DNA of 10,113 nucleotides from Simkania negevensis (GCA_017116025.1 JAFITR010000046.1:1-10113); one strand, 5' to 3'; shown: positions 1 to 7,053, counted from the first letter of the stretch. A program made the numbers and translations. Notes: generated by a model from the letters alone, not told the origin.

Positions 1-30
1 TGTAGGAATGTGTCATGAATGAACCCTTTC

Positions 31-47
31 ACCGCTCCGCGGTTTTT
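31..47 (+). terminator. Possible intrinsic terminator of a gene left of the window
   Basis: A short hairpin with a 5-bp stem (ACCGC at 31-35, GCGGT at 39-43) and a TCC loop runs directly into a T-run (43-47). It could end a plus-strand transcript coming from outside the window. One frame entering from position 1 stops at TGA 16-18, which would fit. The stem is short, so this is tentative. Confidence 0.35.
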
Positions 48-141
48 GTCTTTATTTGCTCCTTTACCCCGAGCTCCAGTACAGGGCTACCGCCCTTCCC
101 TTTCACACGGGGCTTTTACACTTTGCATCGCTACCGCGATG

Positions 142-265
142 TCGAGTTTGGCAAACAGTCTTCGAGATGTTTTTATCCGCCAAAACATCCTCACACAAGA
201 GCTGTTTTAAAGAAGGTTTTCTCTGTAAACGCATACTTGTTTTTTGACAAAACTGCCAAACTCGA
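142..265. repeat. 12-bp perfect inverted repeat, arms 100 nt apart
   Basis: TCGAGTTTGGCA at 142-153 is matched exactly in reverse complement by TGCCAAACTCGA at 254-265. The right arm falls between the predicted -35 and -10 of the comEC promoter. It could therefore be a two-site operator, or the closing stem of a structured RNA of about 124 nt. What is seen is only the inverted repeat; the role is inference. Confidence 0.5.
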
Positions 266-272
266 GTAGACC
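244..272 (+). promoter_or_regulatory. Candidate sigma-70-type promoter for comEC
   Basis: A perfect -35 hexamer TTGACA (244-249) is followed after 17 bp by TAGACC (267-272), a weak match (3 of 6) to the -10 consensus. Transcription would begin near 279 and give an untranslated leader of about 84 nt. That leader holds the CCTCC/GGAGG hairpin (295-310) and the GTTCAT/ATGAAC inverted repeat (323-342). Confidence 0.4.
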
Positions 273-362
273 TTTAGTCTGAAGAAAAAACAATCCTCCT
301 TCTGGGGAGGGGTATCTGAGTAGTTCATTTATTCTTATGAACGTGTTACTTTCGCCCATACG

Positions 363-1934
363 ATGTCAAAGTTGCGATCTTTTTTTGCCACCTCTCTTTT
401 TCTGTTACAGCAATTTTGGAACTACCACAGACCCCTGCATATTGCCCTGCTCATCCTCTCCGGATATATTGTAGCCCTTTACGGTTGGCTCCCTATTGTA
501 TTGGCGGGAGCATCTTTTTTGCTACTCCCTCTACTTTTTCCTTTTCCTACTCTTAAAGTATTGCTCTACCGCATCCCTCTCCTTCTATGCCCCACCATAG
601 CCTACCTTTTTTGCACTGCTACAATATCACTACCTCACCTCCCGGAAGAGGGGATCGAGGGTCAAGGGGATTTCTCTATTACACGCATAACGCGTTATGA
701 GACACCTTTTCGAAAAGGATGGAGCTACAACGGTACCATGAAGAGCTTCGTTGCCCAAGATAGCAATGTGATCACAAGGAACATCCCCTGCAAGATTTTC
801 ATCTCTTCAAAAGGGAAAAGCAGATATTTAGCTAACTGTTCCTACCGCATTCAAGGCGTTTTGCAACACGACCCTGCCAATCAATACAGCTATCGCCTCA
901 AAGAGAAAAAGGGAACGATGTGGGAAAAGATCCCCCACAGCTGGTCATTGGCAGAAATGCGCCACCGAGTAGCGGAAAAGCTGAGGCAACACCTTGCCAA
1001 ACACATTGACGACAGTGGGAGCGCCTCTTTTATCCAAGGGTTGGCGATCGGAGAGTTTCGCGACTCTTTAATGGTCTATGACTTTTCCCGGCTTGGTCTG
1101 CAGCATATCATGGCAATATCAGGATTTCACTTCTCACTCATCGCTCTCATCTTAAGCGTCATGTTACAACTCTTCTTTCCACAACGCCTCGCTCATGCCG
1201 CTCTCATCCTACTCCTTACGGCTTATTTCCTCTTTATTGGCCCCGCTCCATCTGTCTATCGCGCCTGGGCAATGACAACAATCCTTATCGTCGGCCTTCT
1301 CCTCGGCAGAAAAACCTCCGCACTCCACGCTATGGGAGTTGCGATGACAACAGCGCTCGTCATCAACCCTCTTGTGATCACCAACATCGGATTCCAGCTC
1401 AGCTATCTTGCTGCAGGAGGTATCCTCCTCTTTTACCTCCCTTGCGACCAATGGCTGCAGCATGCAATCCCCACACGTCCACTAAGACAGATGGCAAACA
1501 TACCCGCCTGGGAACAGCTTCTCTACTGCATCATCGTCCTCTTCAGACAAGCCCTTGCCCTCACACTCGCTGTCCACCTTACCATATTCCCTCTCATCCT
1601 CTACTACGCACACCAATTTCCTATACAAAGCTTCCTTTATAACCTTTTCTTCCCCTTCCTCGTCTCTATCACACTCGCTCTGCTCGTCATCGGACTTGTC
1701 CTATACCCTATCGTTCCGACAATCAGTACATTTGTTCACTCAGTCAACAACCTCTACACCAAATGGACCCTCAGCTTCCCCGCTAACGCCCCTGCTGGAT
1801 TGGACTGGCACATCTACGTCAAAGAGCTCTCTGCTACATGGGTTTGCCTCTACCTGGCAATGATCCTTGCTGCCGGAATCTACCTCCACAACAAGACGTA
1901 CGCGAAACAACGACACACCACTTTCATCTGCTAA
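363..1934 (+). CDS. comEC: ComEC/Rec2-family DNA-uptake channel, without the MBL domain
   Basis: Integral membrane protein of 523 residues. The ComEC family forms the inner-membrane channel that carries single-stranded DNA into the cytoplasm during natural transformation. Two or three N-terminal membrane segments (about 26-85) precede a soluble DUF4131-like part (about 100-200). The multi-span Competence domain follows (about 220-510), with the family signature GLQHIMAISGFHFSLI at 245-260, PSVYRAWAM at 296-304 and GFQLSYLAAGGIL at 343-355. Many ComEC proteins are 700-800 residues and end in a metallo-beta-lactamase domain. This one stops soon after the last membrane helix, as I recall for chlamydial homologues such as CT339, so the short form is probably natural. 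The ATG at 363 has no clear Shine-Dalgarno, and no alternative in-frame start is evident just upstream. The stop codon coincides with the edge of a palindromic repeat. It is convergent with the next gene. Confidence 0.9.
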   Translation: MSKLRSFFATSLFLLQQFWNYHRPLHIALLILSGYIVALYGWLPIVLAGASFLLLPLLFPFPTLKVLLYRIPLLLCPTIAYLFCTATISLPHLPEEGIEGQGDFSITRITRYETPFRKGWSYNGTMKSFVAQDSNVITRNIPCKIFISSKGKSRYLANCSYRIQGVLQHDPANQYSYRLKEKKGTMWEKIPHSWSLAEMRHRVAEKLRQHLAKHIDDSGSASFIQGLAIGEFRDSLMVYDFSRLGLQHIMAISGFHFSLIALILSVMLQLFFPQRLAHAALILLLTAYFLFIGPAPSVYRAWAMTTILIVGLLLGRKTSALHAMGVAMTTALVINPLVITNIGFQLSYLAAGGILLFYLPCDQWLQHAIPTRPLRQMANIPAWEQLLYCIIVLFRQALALTLAVHLTIFPLILYYAHQFPIQSFLYNLFFPFLVSITLALLVIGLVLYPIVPTISTFVHSVNNLYTKWTLSFPANAPAGLDWHIYVKELSATWVCLYLAMILAAGIYLHNKTYAKQRHTTFIC

Positions 1935-2048
1935 GGTTTTGTTGCACTATTACCACAAAGTCACAGAGAAATGATGTGTGGGTAGAGTTCGGTAACATCC
2001 TTTTTTTTCTCTGTGGCTCTGTGGTGGGAATAATACAACAACGCCTTA
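1932..2048. repeat. 117-bp imperfect palindrome filling the convergent gap (ERIC/MITE-like)
   Basis: The left arm (1932-1971) and the reverse complement of the right arm (2006-2048) agree at about 34 of 40 aligned bases, with one 3-nt insertion. They enclose a 34-nt spacer. Both arms begin TAAGG, followed by a TTGTTG-type core, and end in ACCACA-rich sequence and CACAGAGAAA. The outermost TAA of each arm is the stop codon of the flanking gene: comEC on the plus strand and the receiver-MBL gene on the minus strand. Size and symmetry resemble ERIC elements or small MITEs. The ends read TA followed by AGG on both sides, which would fit a TA target, but mobility is not shown. It may also act as a bidirectional terminator. 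Confidence 0.75.
1973..2008 (+). terminator. Possible intrinsic terminator of comEC
   Basis: Inside the palindrome, GATGT (1973-1977) pairs with ACATC (1995-1999). One C later an eight-T run follows (2001-2008). This is the layout of a Rho-independent terminator for comEC, but the stem is only 5 bp and the loop is 17 nt. The larger palindrome may be the dominant fold. Confidence 0.4.
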
Positions 2049-3380
2049 GAACGGGTGAACGCAACCGTCGCTAGCAAAAAGCACTTCTGTATCGACAAAG
2101 GCTTCGGCAAGAATCTGTTTATGTAGGATGAGCTTGCGCAAGAGAGCAGCATCACCATGGTCAGGATCGTGGTGTGTCACAACCCACCGTTTGATCCCAG
2201 TGTGCTTTAGTAAAACTGTTACGTTGGAAATGGACGAGTGTCCCCATCCCACTTTTTTGAGGTAGTCTTCTGGAAAGTATTGCGCCTCGTGAACAATAAA
2301 ATCAGCACCTTTACAGAAATCGATAAAACCTTCATACGGCACCAGAAGAGGGCTATTTTTGTGAATCTTATTAGGGTGGCCATGATAGCCGACGAGAAAT
2401 TCATTGTCCGTGACATAGATAATCGTCCTGTCGGGAGAAATGAGCTTAAACCCTAACGTAGGCCCCGGATGCGAGGTATAGATATACTCGATTGTAATAT
2501 TCCCTATTGTAACGGGGTCTCCTAAAAGCTCATGAAAATGTAGTCTCGCCATCATTTCATCAAGCTTAACCGGGAAATAATCTTTGTCGAGCATACCGGT
2601 AAAAACCTCATATAACCCCTTTTCACAGCCTTGCGGTCCGTAGATATTGATTTCAAATTCAGAAGAATAGGCAGGCTTAAAAAAGGGGAAACCGAGAATA
2701 TGGTCCCAATGTGTATGTCCGATGAAAAGATGCAACGTGCGGCTAGCTTCATTCATAAGGATATTACCCAAAGGGCGTATGCCTGTTCCCGCATCAATAA
2801 TGACAAGATCATCGTTGTTACGCACCTCCAAGCTTGAAGTATTGCCGCCGTAACGCAAATAATCGGGACCAGCAACGGGGACGGAACCACGTGTACCCCA
2901 AAAGCGGATAAAGCCATTGTCCACCGGACCTTCTGGAAGGTAGAGGCCCTCTTTTTTGCTACTGATGGACTCCATAACATCTATGAAGGAAGAAGGAACA
3001 AGAGAACCTTGGAAATAGCTATGGATCGTATCAATCAGGTCTGTAATAGCATACGATTTCAAGAAATAATAGTTGGCGCCATTTTCAATCGCAAGTTGAT
3101 AATCTTGATAGAGCGCGTGCTCTGTACAGACAAATACCCCCACTCGCGTGCCTTTTCTCCCTTTTTTCAAAAGCCTTAAGATATCCAAACCATTAAGTTT
3201 GAGAAGGGTAAAGTCGAGAATAATGAGGTCTGCCAAAAATGTTTCTACTAACGCAAGGCACTTTTCACCGTCATCAACAATTTTGACGTCAAAGCCTGCG
3301 TGTTGAAGTTGATCAACGAGTTTTTTCGAAAACTGTCCCGTAACCATCGCAACGAGAATTTTTTTCTTTTTTTCTCTCAT
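2046..3380 (-). CDS. Receiver-domain / metallo-beta-lactamase-fold hydrolase fusion
   Basis: Two-domain protein of 444 residues. Residues 6-122 are a CheY-like receiver with the phospho-acceptor position Asp56, the conserved Thr86 and Lys108. The acidic pair that binds Mg2+ in ordinary receivers is replaced by Met12-Val13, so phosphorylation may be weak or absent. Residues 157-444 are an MBL-fold phosphodiesterase-like domain (PhnP / class II cyclic-nucleotide phosphodiesterase type). It starts FWGTRGSVP and carries the metal motif HTHWDH (222-227), with likely further ligands His304, Asp325 and a late histidine (His381 or His403). The active site looks intact. Such fusions are known in environmental bacteria, but I know of no established substrate. 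The ATG at 3380 has a good Shine-Dalgarno, GGAAGGG about 5 nt upstream. No histidine kinase is nearby. It is 152 nt downstream of ftsK and probably a separate unit. Confidence 0.88.
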   Translation of the reverse strand: MREKKKKILVAMVTGQFSKKLVDQLQHAGFDVKIVDDGEKCLALVETFLADLIILDFTLLKLNGLDILRLLKKGRKGTRVGVFVCTEHALYQDYQLAIENGANYYFLKSYAITDLIDTIHSYFQGSLVPSSFIDVMESISSKKEGLYLPEGPVDNGFIRFWGTRGSVPVAGPDYLRYGGNTSSLEVRNNDDLVIIDAGTGIRPLGNILMNEASRTLHLFIGHTHWDHILGFPFFKPAYSSEFEINIYGPQGCEKGLYEVFTGMLDKDYFPVKLDEMMARLHFHELLGDPVTIGNITIEYIYTSHPGPTLGFKLISPDRTIIYVTDNEFLVGYHGHPNKIHKNSPLLVPYEGFIDFCKGADFIVHEAQYFPEDYLKKVGWGHSSISNVTVLLKHTGIKRWVVTHHDPDHGDAALLRKLILHKQILAEAFVDTEVLFASDGCVHPF

Positions 3381-3471
3381 GAGTCCCTTCCAAGCTAAGG
3401 CCTTCGCATCGTCAAGTTAACATGTGGAGAAAATCTTGAGAAGCGGTAATTGGTCAGCAATTTCCTTTACC

Positions 3472-3527
3472 CTTCGTATTCTCTTCGCGATCTTCGCGTT
3501 TATATTCATCTATGCAACAACGCCTAA
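3472..3527 (-). repeat. 3'-end module plus CGCGAAGAT-type nonamer repeats after ftsK
   Basis: Read on the minus strand, five bases after the ftsK stop comes TTAGGCGTTGTTGCATA (3527-3511). This is nearly the same module as at the ends of the two genes to the left. After a short linker follow degenerate 9-mers: AACGCGAAG (3500-3492), ATCGCGAAG (3491-3483), then a diverged AATACGAAG (3480-3472) after a 2-nt offset. The constant part matches the family at other genes, but the repeated unit is different. Confidence 0.6.
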
Positions 3528-3532
3528 TTGGC

Positions 3533-5920
3533 CTACGTTTTTTTCTCGTTCGGCTTGTCGTGAGAGGAGTAGTAAATTTTTCTCGCCTTACTCCCCTCTT
3601 GCGGTCCCACAATAGCGTGTCGTTCAAGTAGGTCCATCAAGCTTGCTGCACGGGCATAGCCTATCTTTAGCTTCCTCTGCAAAAACGTTGTTGACGCATT
3701 ACCTGTTTCAAGCACAAGCTTTTTTGCCTGGCCGTAGAGAGTATCTAGCGTCTCTTCAGAAGAAGGGCCGATCTTAGACATGCCATGACGTGCAGCCTCA
3801 AAAGTTTGAGGATTGAATGAGTTGATGAGATAAGCAGGAGGGAGCTGTTTACAGATGTATTGAACGACTTGATTGATATCATCGTCACGGATGTAAGCTC
3901 CCTGTGCACGAACAAGGTGTGTGTTTCCAGGAGCGAGAAAGAGCATATCGCCGTTGCCCAAAAGACTCTCGGCCCCCACCTCATCAAGGATGATCTGGCT
4001 ATTGACGCGGCTGGCCACCTTAAAAGCAACACGTGTGGGGAAATTTGCCTTGATCAATCCTGTGATGACTTCACGCGACGGCCTTTGTGTAGCAAGAATC
4101 AGGTGTATCCCCACAGCACGCGCCATCTGAGCAATGCGTGCTATTGGAGTTTCAATGTCGCAATTTGATACCATCATCAAGTCTGCAAGCTCGTCGATGA
4201 TCGCCACGTAGTAGCTCATCTTCTTCGGCACGTCCAATCTCAAGCTTGCCTCAAACTTTTCATTGCGCTTGCGCTGGTTAAAGGCTGCGATATTTCTCAA
4301 CTTGAGAGCTTTGAGAAGCTCGTATCTCTTCTCCATCTCTGCAACAAGCCAGTTGAGAGCAATATACGCTTCTTCAGCCTCTGTGATGACGGGAGCGATC
4401 ATATGTGGCAGCTGAGTATACTGTGTCAGCTCAACTTTTTTAGGATCGATCATAAGCAGCCGAATTTCATCAGGACGGGCGTTCATAAGGATGGAGATAA
4501 CAATCGTATTGATACATACTGATTTACCCGATCCTGTCGCGCCGGCGATAATGCAATGTGGCATGCGTGTAAGATCGCTCGCTACGTCTTCTCCTGTCAC
4601 TGTTTTCCCAAGTAAAATAGGGATATGGCAGGAGGCACCACGCTTTTGATAGCCACACAGCATGTTTTTAAAACTCACTTCCTGAGGATGTGGGGTGGGG
4701 ACTTCAATACCCACAGCAGCTTTTCCTGGAATGGGAACAATCATGCGGATAGAGCGCGCCTGCATATTCAAAGCGATATCGCTTTCTAATGCTGTGATTT
4801 TTTGGACTTTAACACCAACAGCAGGCTGCACTTCAAACCGCGTTACCGTAGGGCCGGAATGGATTTGGTCAACCTTCGCTTCAATACCGAAACTTAAGAG
4901 GGTCTCTTCAAGCACCGCAGCCTGGCGCTGCAAATCTTTGCTGACAGCAGAGCGGTCGATTTTTTTCGATGAAGTGAGCAAGCTCGGGGGCGGCAGCTTA
5001 TATCCAACAAGGTTGGGCAGCTTAGGCTGCGTTGCCAAAGAAAGCTGTGACAGTGGGCGCATCGAAGATAGATATGGGACAGGAGTAGCCTGCAGTTCAC
5101 CTTCGTCAACGTCTTTCACCGGGGCAACATCTGCTTCAATATACCCTGCAGGTAATGAAAGAGGGGTTAACACCGCTTCTTCTACTTCGTCTAGATTAGA
5201 AAGCAAAGGCTTAAGAGTGCCCGCTTTCTGTACAGGTAAAGATTCCTCATCGAAGAGGGTGTCGTCGTTGAGCGAGAGACGTTGCTTCTTTTTGCCGATG
5301 AAAGCCGCCGTAGCAACAATCGGTTTGGTATAAGCGGTTAAGGGAAGGCCAAACAAAAAAAGAAGGCTGATGACGAGGAGAGTGGTGAAGACAATGACCG
5401 TACCCGTATTGCTCAACAGATATTGAAAATTGACAAGAGGCAACTCTGTATAGAGTGCATGAAACGGGACTCCTCCCCAATAATAAACAGTTGTTGTCGA
5501 TGGCAGAGGTAGATAGGCTCTATACGTATCAGAATAGAGCGCTGAACCAAAAAAACCCCCTGCTTCAGGGTGTGTAGAAGCAAACAAACTAAGAAGAACA
5601 GACAAAGAGAGAAGAGCAGCGGAAAACGATAACAGCTCTTTAGGCCACGAATGAGGGTTTTTCCCCCGAGCCATGCGCACACCACAGCAAATGAGATACC
5701 CCAAGATGAAGTAGCTGCCAAGGCCAAAGAGGTAGATCGATAGCCAAGAGAAACTGTACCCTGCCAAACCAAGCCAGTTATGATGGGGCTTTCCAAAACG
5801 GAAACTAATCAAAGCAATCGCAAAAAGAAACGCCCCTCCTAACAAAGCAACGCCACGCAACTGCCTCAACGGATAGGGAACACGCTCCCCCTCCTCTTCT
5901 CTTTCTTCATCTTTATGCAT
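3533..5920 (-). CDS. ftsK: DNA translocase FtsK
   Basis: Protein of 795 residues. FtsK is a hexameric, ATP-driven DNA pump anchored at the septum; it clears and resolves chromosome termini during division. About four membrane segments lie at 22-42, 54-82, 96-116 and 172-192. A variable, acidic/proline-containing linker (about 205-325) leads to the motor. The motor has Walker A GATGSGKS at 460-467, Walker B with IIDEL around Asp576-Glu577, and the FtsK signature LILATQRPS near 607-615. A C-terminal winged-helix gamma domain (about 723-785) would read polar DNA motifs and contact XerD. The linker is short compared with E. coli FtsK, closer to SpoIIIE-sized proteins. The ATG at 5920 lies inside the 3' end of uppP (8-nt overlap) with no separate Shine-Dalgarno, suggesting translational coupling. 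The next in-frame Met (about residue 83) would remove the membrane anchor, so this start is preferred. Confidence 0.97.
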   Translation of the reverse strand: MHKDEEREEEGERVPYPLRQLRGVALLGGAFLFAIALISFRFGKPHHNWLGLAGYSFSWLSIYLFGLGSYFILGYLICCGVRMARGKNPHSWPKELLSFSAALLSLSVLLSLFASTHPEAGGFFGSALYSDTYRAYLPLPSTTTVYYWGGVPFHALYTELPLVNFQYLLSNTGTVIVFTTLLVISLLFLFGLPLTAYTKPIVATAAFIGKKKQRLSLNDDTLFDEESLPVQKAGTLKPLLSNLDEVEEAVLTPLSLPAGYIEADVAPVKDVDEGELQATPVPYLSSMRPLSQLSLATQPKLPNLVGYKLPPPSLLTSSKKIDRSAVSKDLQRQAAVLEETLLSFGIEAKVDQIHSGPTVTRFEVQPAVGVKVQKITALESDIALNMQARSIRMIVPIPGKAAVGIEVPTPHPQEVSFKNMLCGYQKRGASCHIPILLGKTVTGEDVASDLTRMPHCIIAGATGSGKSVCINTIVISILMNARPDEIRLLMIDPKKVELTQYTQLPHMIAPVITEAEEAYIALNWLVAEMEKRYELLKALKLRNIAAFNQRKRNEKFEASLRLDVPKKMSYYVAIIDELADLMMVSNCDIETPIARIAQMARAVGIHLILATQRPSREVITGLIKANFPTRVAFKVASRVNSQIILDEVGAESLLGNGDMLFLAPGNTHLVRAQGAYIRDDDINQVVQYICKQLPPAYLINSFNPQTFEAARHGMSKIGPSSEETLDTLYGQAKKLVLETGNASTTFLQRKLKIGYARAASLMDLLERHAIVGPQEGSKARKIYYSSHDKPNEKKT

Positions 5921-6719
5921 AATTCAACAACGATGTATTAAACAATATAAGCGAAAACAGCCCAAGAGCAATGCAATACCAGCAAAACAAAAGCAACGAC
6001 CCTTTGCGCAAATGGCGCATCAACCAACGCAATGCCAACAGCCCAACAATAAAAGAGACAGCAAAACCAATCAAGTAACACAAAGGAGAAACAGCATGTA
6101 AAGGAGTCGGATCGATCAACAGCTGCTTCGTCTCATACGCTACACCCATCAATATTGTAGGGAGAGCAAGCAAAAAAGAAAAGCGCGCAGCCTCCATACG
6201 CTTCCAGCCAAGAAACCGCGCAGCAGACATTGTCGAGCCGCTACGGGATACGCCAGGGAAGAGAGCCAACGTCTGAAAAAAACCGATGGCGAAGGCCGTA
6301 GCACACTGTTTTTTGCGAGTAGCAACAGCTTCCAAAGGAGCCAAACAAAGTCGCTCACCTAAAAAAAGCAGAGCCGCCGTAGCAAAAAAGAATAAACCTA
6401 TATAACGCGGATGGGCCGACACCTCTTTGATCGACTCCAAAAGGGGATAGCAAAGGAAGAGCGGTACCAAAGCAATCGCAATCAGAAGCAGAGTAAATCG
6501 CTCTGAAGAAAAAAGAGGCATAATATCTTTGCGAAAAACAACGAGAACAGCAAACAAAGTGCCAAGGTGACAAGCAAGCTCAAAAGGAATCCATTCCGTG
6601 CCCGGCTTAAAATGAAAAAGCTGCTCTGTGATCTTTAAATGCCCCGAAGAACTAACAGGTAGAAATTCTGTGGCTCCCTGGACAATACCTAGGGCCAAAG
6701 CTTCAAGACCAGTCAACAC
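5913..6719 (-). CDS. uppP: Undecaprenyl-diphosphatase UppP (BacA)
   Basis: Integral membrane enzyme of 268 residues that removes a phosphate from undecaprenyl diphosphate. This recycles the lipid carrier used for peptidoglycan, LPS O-antigen and other envelope polymers. The family motif QGATEFLPVSSSGHL (14-28) holds Gln14/Glu18 and His27. The second active-site loop PGVSRSGST (155-163) holds Arg159. These match the catalytic residues known for E. coli UppP. About seven to eight hydrophobic segments cover the chain, and the length is normal. The start is a GTG at 6719, preceded by a run of seven G that may serve as ribosome-binding site. An ATG 10 nt upstream (6729) is out of frame and meets a stop after eight codons. 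The gene begins 19 nt after tRNA-His and overlaps ftsK, so all three are likely co-transcribed. Confidence 0.96.
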   Translation of the reverse strand: MLTGLEALALGIVQGATEFLPVSSSGHLKITEQLFHFKPGTEWIPFELACHLGTLFAVLVVFRKDIMPLFSSERFTLLLIAIALVPLFLCYPLLESIKEVSAHPRYIGLFFFATAALLFLGERLCLAPLEAVATRKKQCATAFAIGFFQTLALFPGVSRSGSTMSAARFLGWKRMEAARFSFLLALPTILMGVAYETKQLLIDPTPLHAVSPLCYLIGFAVSFIVGLLALRWLMRHLRKGSLLLFCWYCIALGLFSLILFNTSLLNYA

Positions 6720-6720
6720 A

Positions 6721-6727
6721 CCCCCCC
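6721..6727 (-). promoter_or_regulatory. G7 homopolymer just upstream of the uppP start
   Basis: On the minus strand the sequence GATGGGGGGGTGTG places seven G between an ATG (6729-6727) and the GTG start of uppP (6719). The tract probably works as the Shine-Dalgarno. Loss of one G would put the ATG in frame with uppP and add three residues, so a length change here could alter translation. Confidence 0.45.
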
Positions 6728-6738
6728 ATCAGAAAAAG

Positions 6739-6813
6739 GGCGACTGATGGGAATTGAACCCACGACCCCTGGAACCACAATCCAGTGCTCTAACCAACTG
6801 AGCTACAGCCGCC
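6739..6813 (-). tRNA. tRNA-His(GTG)
   Basis: Full cloverleaf on the minus strand. The acceptor stem is GCGGCTG/CAGTCGC with one G-U pair. The D-arm is GCTC/GAGC, the anticodon stem CTGGA/TCCAG with loop TTGTGGT and anticodon GTG. The T-arm is GTGGG/CCCAT with loop TTCAATT. The histidine identity elements are encoded: an extra G at position -1 (6813) opposite discriminator C73 (6739). The 3' CCA is not encoded (the next bases are CTTTTT), so it needs RNase Z-type trimming and CCA addition. uppP starts 19 nt downstream. Confidence 0.97.
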
Positions 6814-6831
6814 GTACAAAAAGGACATATA

Positions 6832-6861
6832 TGTGTACCCCGTACAACTGTTAAAAGTCAA
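6832..6861 (-). promoter_or_regulatory. Candidate promoter for tRNA-His-uppP-ftsK
   Basis: On the minus strand TTGACT (6861-6856) is a strong -35. After an 18-bp spacer follows TACACA (6837-6832), a modest -10. Transcription would begin about ten bases before the tRNA 5' end, a usual leader length for a tRNA gene. Confidence 0.4.
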
Positions 6862-6927
6862 CTAGAAGGTGAGACTAGAACCAGCAATTCCCGCTGAATC
6901 AACCTTTTGACTATCAATGTGATATCT

Positions 6928-7049
6928 ACCACAGAGAGCATAGAGAAAGAGATCTTTCATGAATATTTCAAGAAAAACAGGGTCCAAATATCCTAAATTT
7001 TTCTCTCTGTCCTCTCTGTTCTCTGTGGTAAAAATTCCAAGAGAACCTA
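6928..7049. repeat. Inverted ACCACAGAG repeat element downstream of the first outer-membrane gene
   Basis: The plus strand carries ACCACAGAGAGCATAGAG from 6928. The minus strand carries ACCACAGAGAACAGAGAGG from 7029 followed by GACAGAGAG, giving arms facing each other about 100 bp apart. On the minus side the array has a 9-bp period (CACAGAGAA, CAGAGAGGA, CAGAGAGAA). It is preceded by a diverged copy of the 3'-end module (TAGGTTCTCTTGG, from 7049), which starts four bases after the gene's stop codon. It looks like a relative of the palindrome at 1932-2048. Confidence 0.6.
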
Positions 7050-7053
7050 TGGA

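Larger units (their letters stand above)
1..362. other. Non-coding leader region upstream of comEC
   Basis: No convincing gene lies here. The only long open frames (about 84 codons at 15-269 and overlapping shorter ones) have no ribosome-binding site, unnatural composition and no recognisable domain. The stretch is rich in small secondary structures. There is a hairpin with a T-run at 31-47. Two perfect hairpins share the same TACC loop: GGGC/GCCC at 84-95 and CATCGC/GCGATG at 126-141. A perfect 12-bp inverted repeat pairs 142-153 with 254-265. A CCTCC/GGAGG hairpin lies at 295-310, and a GTTCAT/ATGAAC inverted repeat with an 8-nt loop at 323-342. A structured RNA or a decayed gene remnant is possible, but I recognise neither. 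Confidence 0.6.

Noticed and set aside
15..269. 84-codon open frame upstream of comEC
   Set aside because: No ribosome-binding site or recognisable domain; three overlapping frames are open at once and it overlaps hairpins and the candidate promoter, so it looks like chance.
93..311. Two octamers matching the E. coli FtsK-orienting motif GGGNAGGG (93-100 minus, 304-311 plus)
   Set aside because: About one such match per 10 kb is expected by chance and the two point in opposite directions; the motif of this organism is unknown.
3394..3420. Possible second inverted arm (TAAGGCCTTCGCATCG) facing the repeat after ftsK
   Set aside because: Similarity to the 3'-end module needs gaps and no nonamer repeats follow, so the pairing is not convincing.
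4695..5333. 212-codon plus-strand frame antisense to ftsK
   Set aside because: It lies wholly opposite the ftsK linker and motor region and has low-complexity Ser/Thr-rich translation; the ftsK frame explains the sequence.
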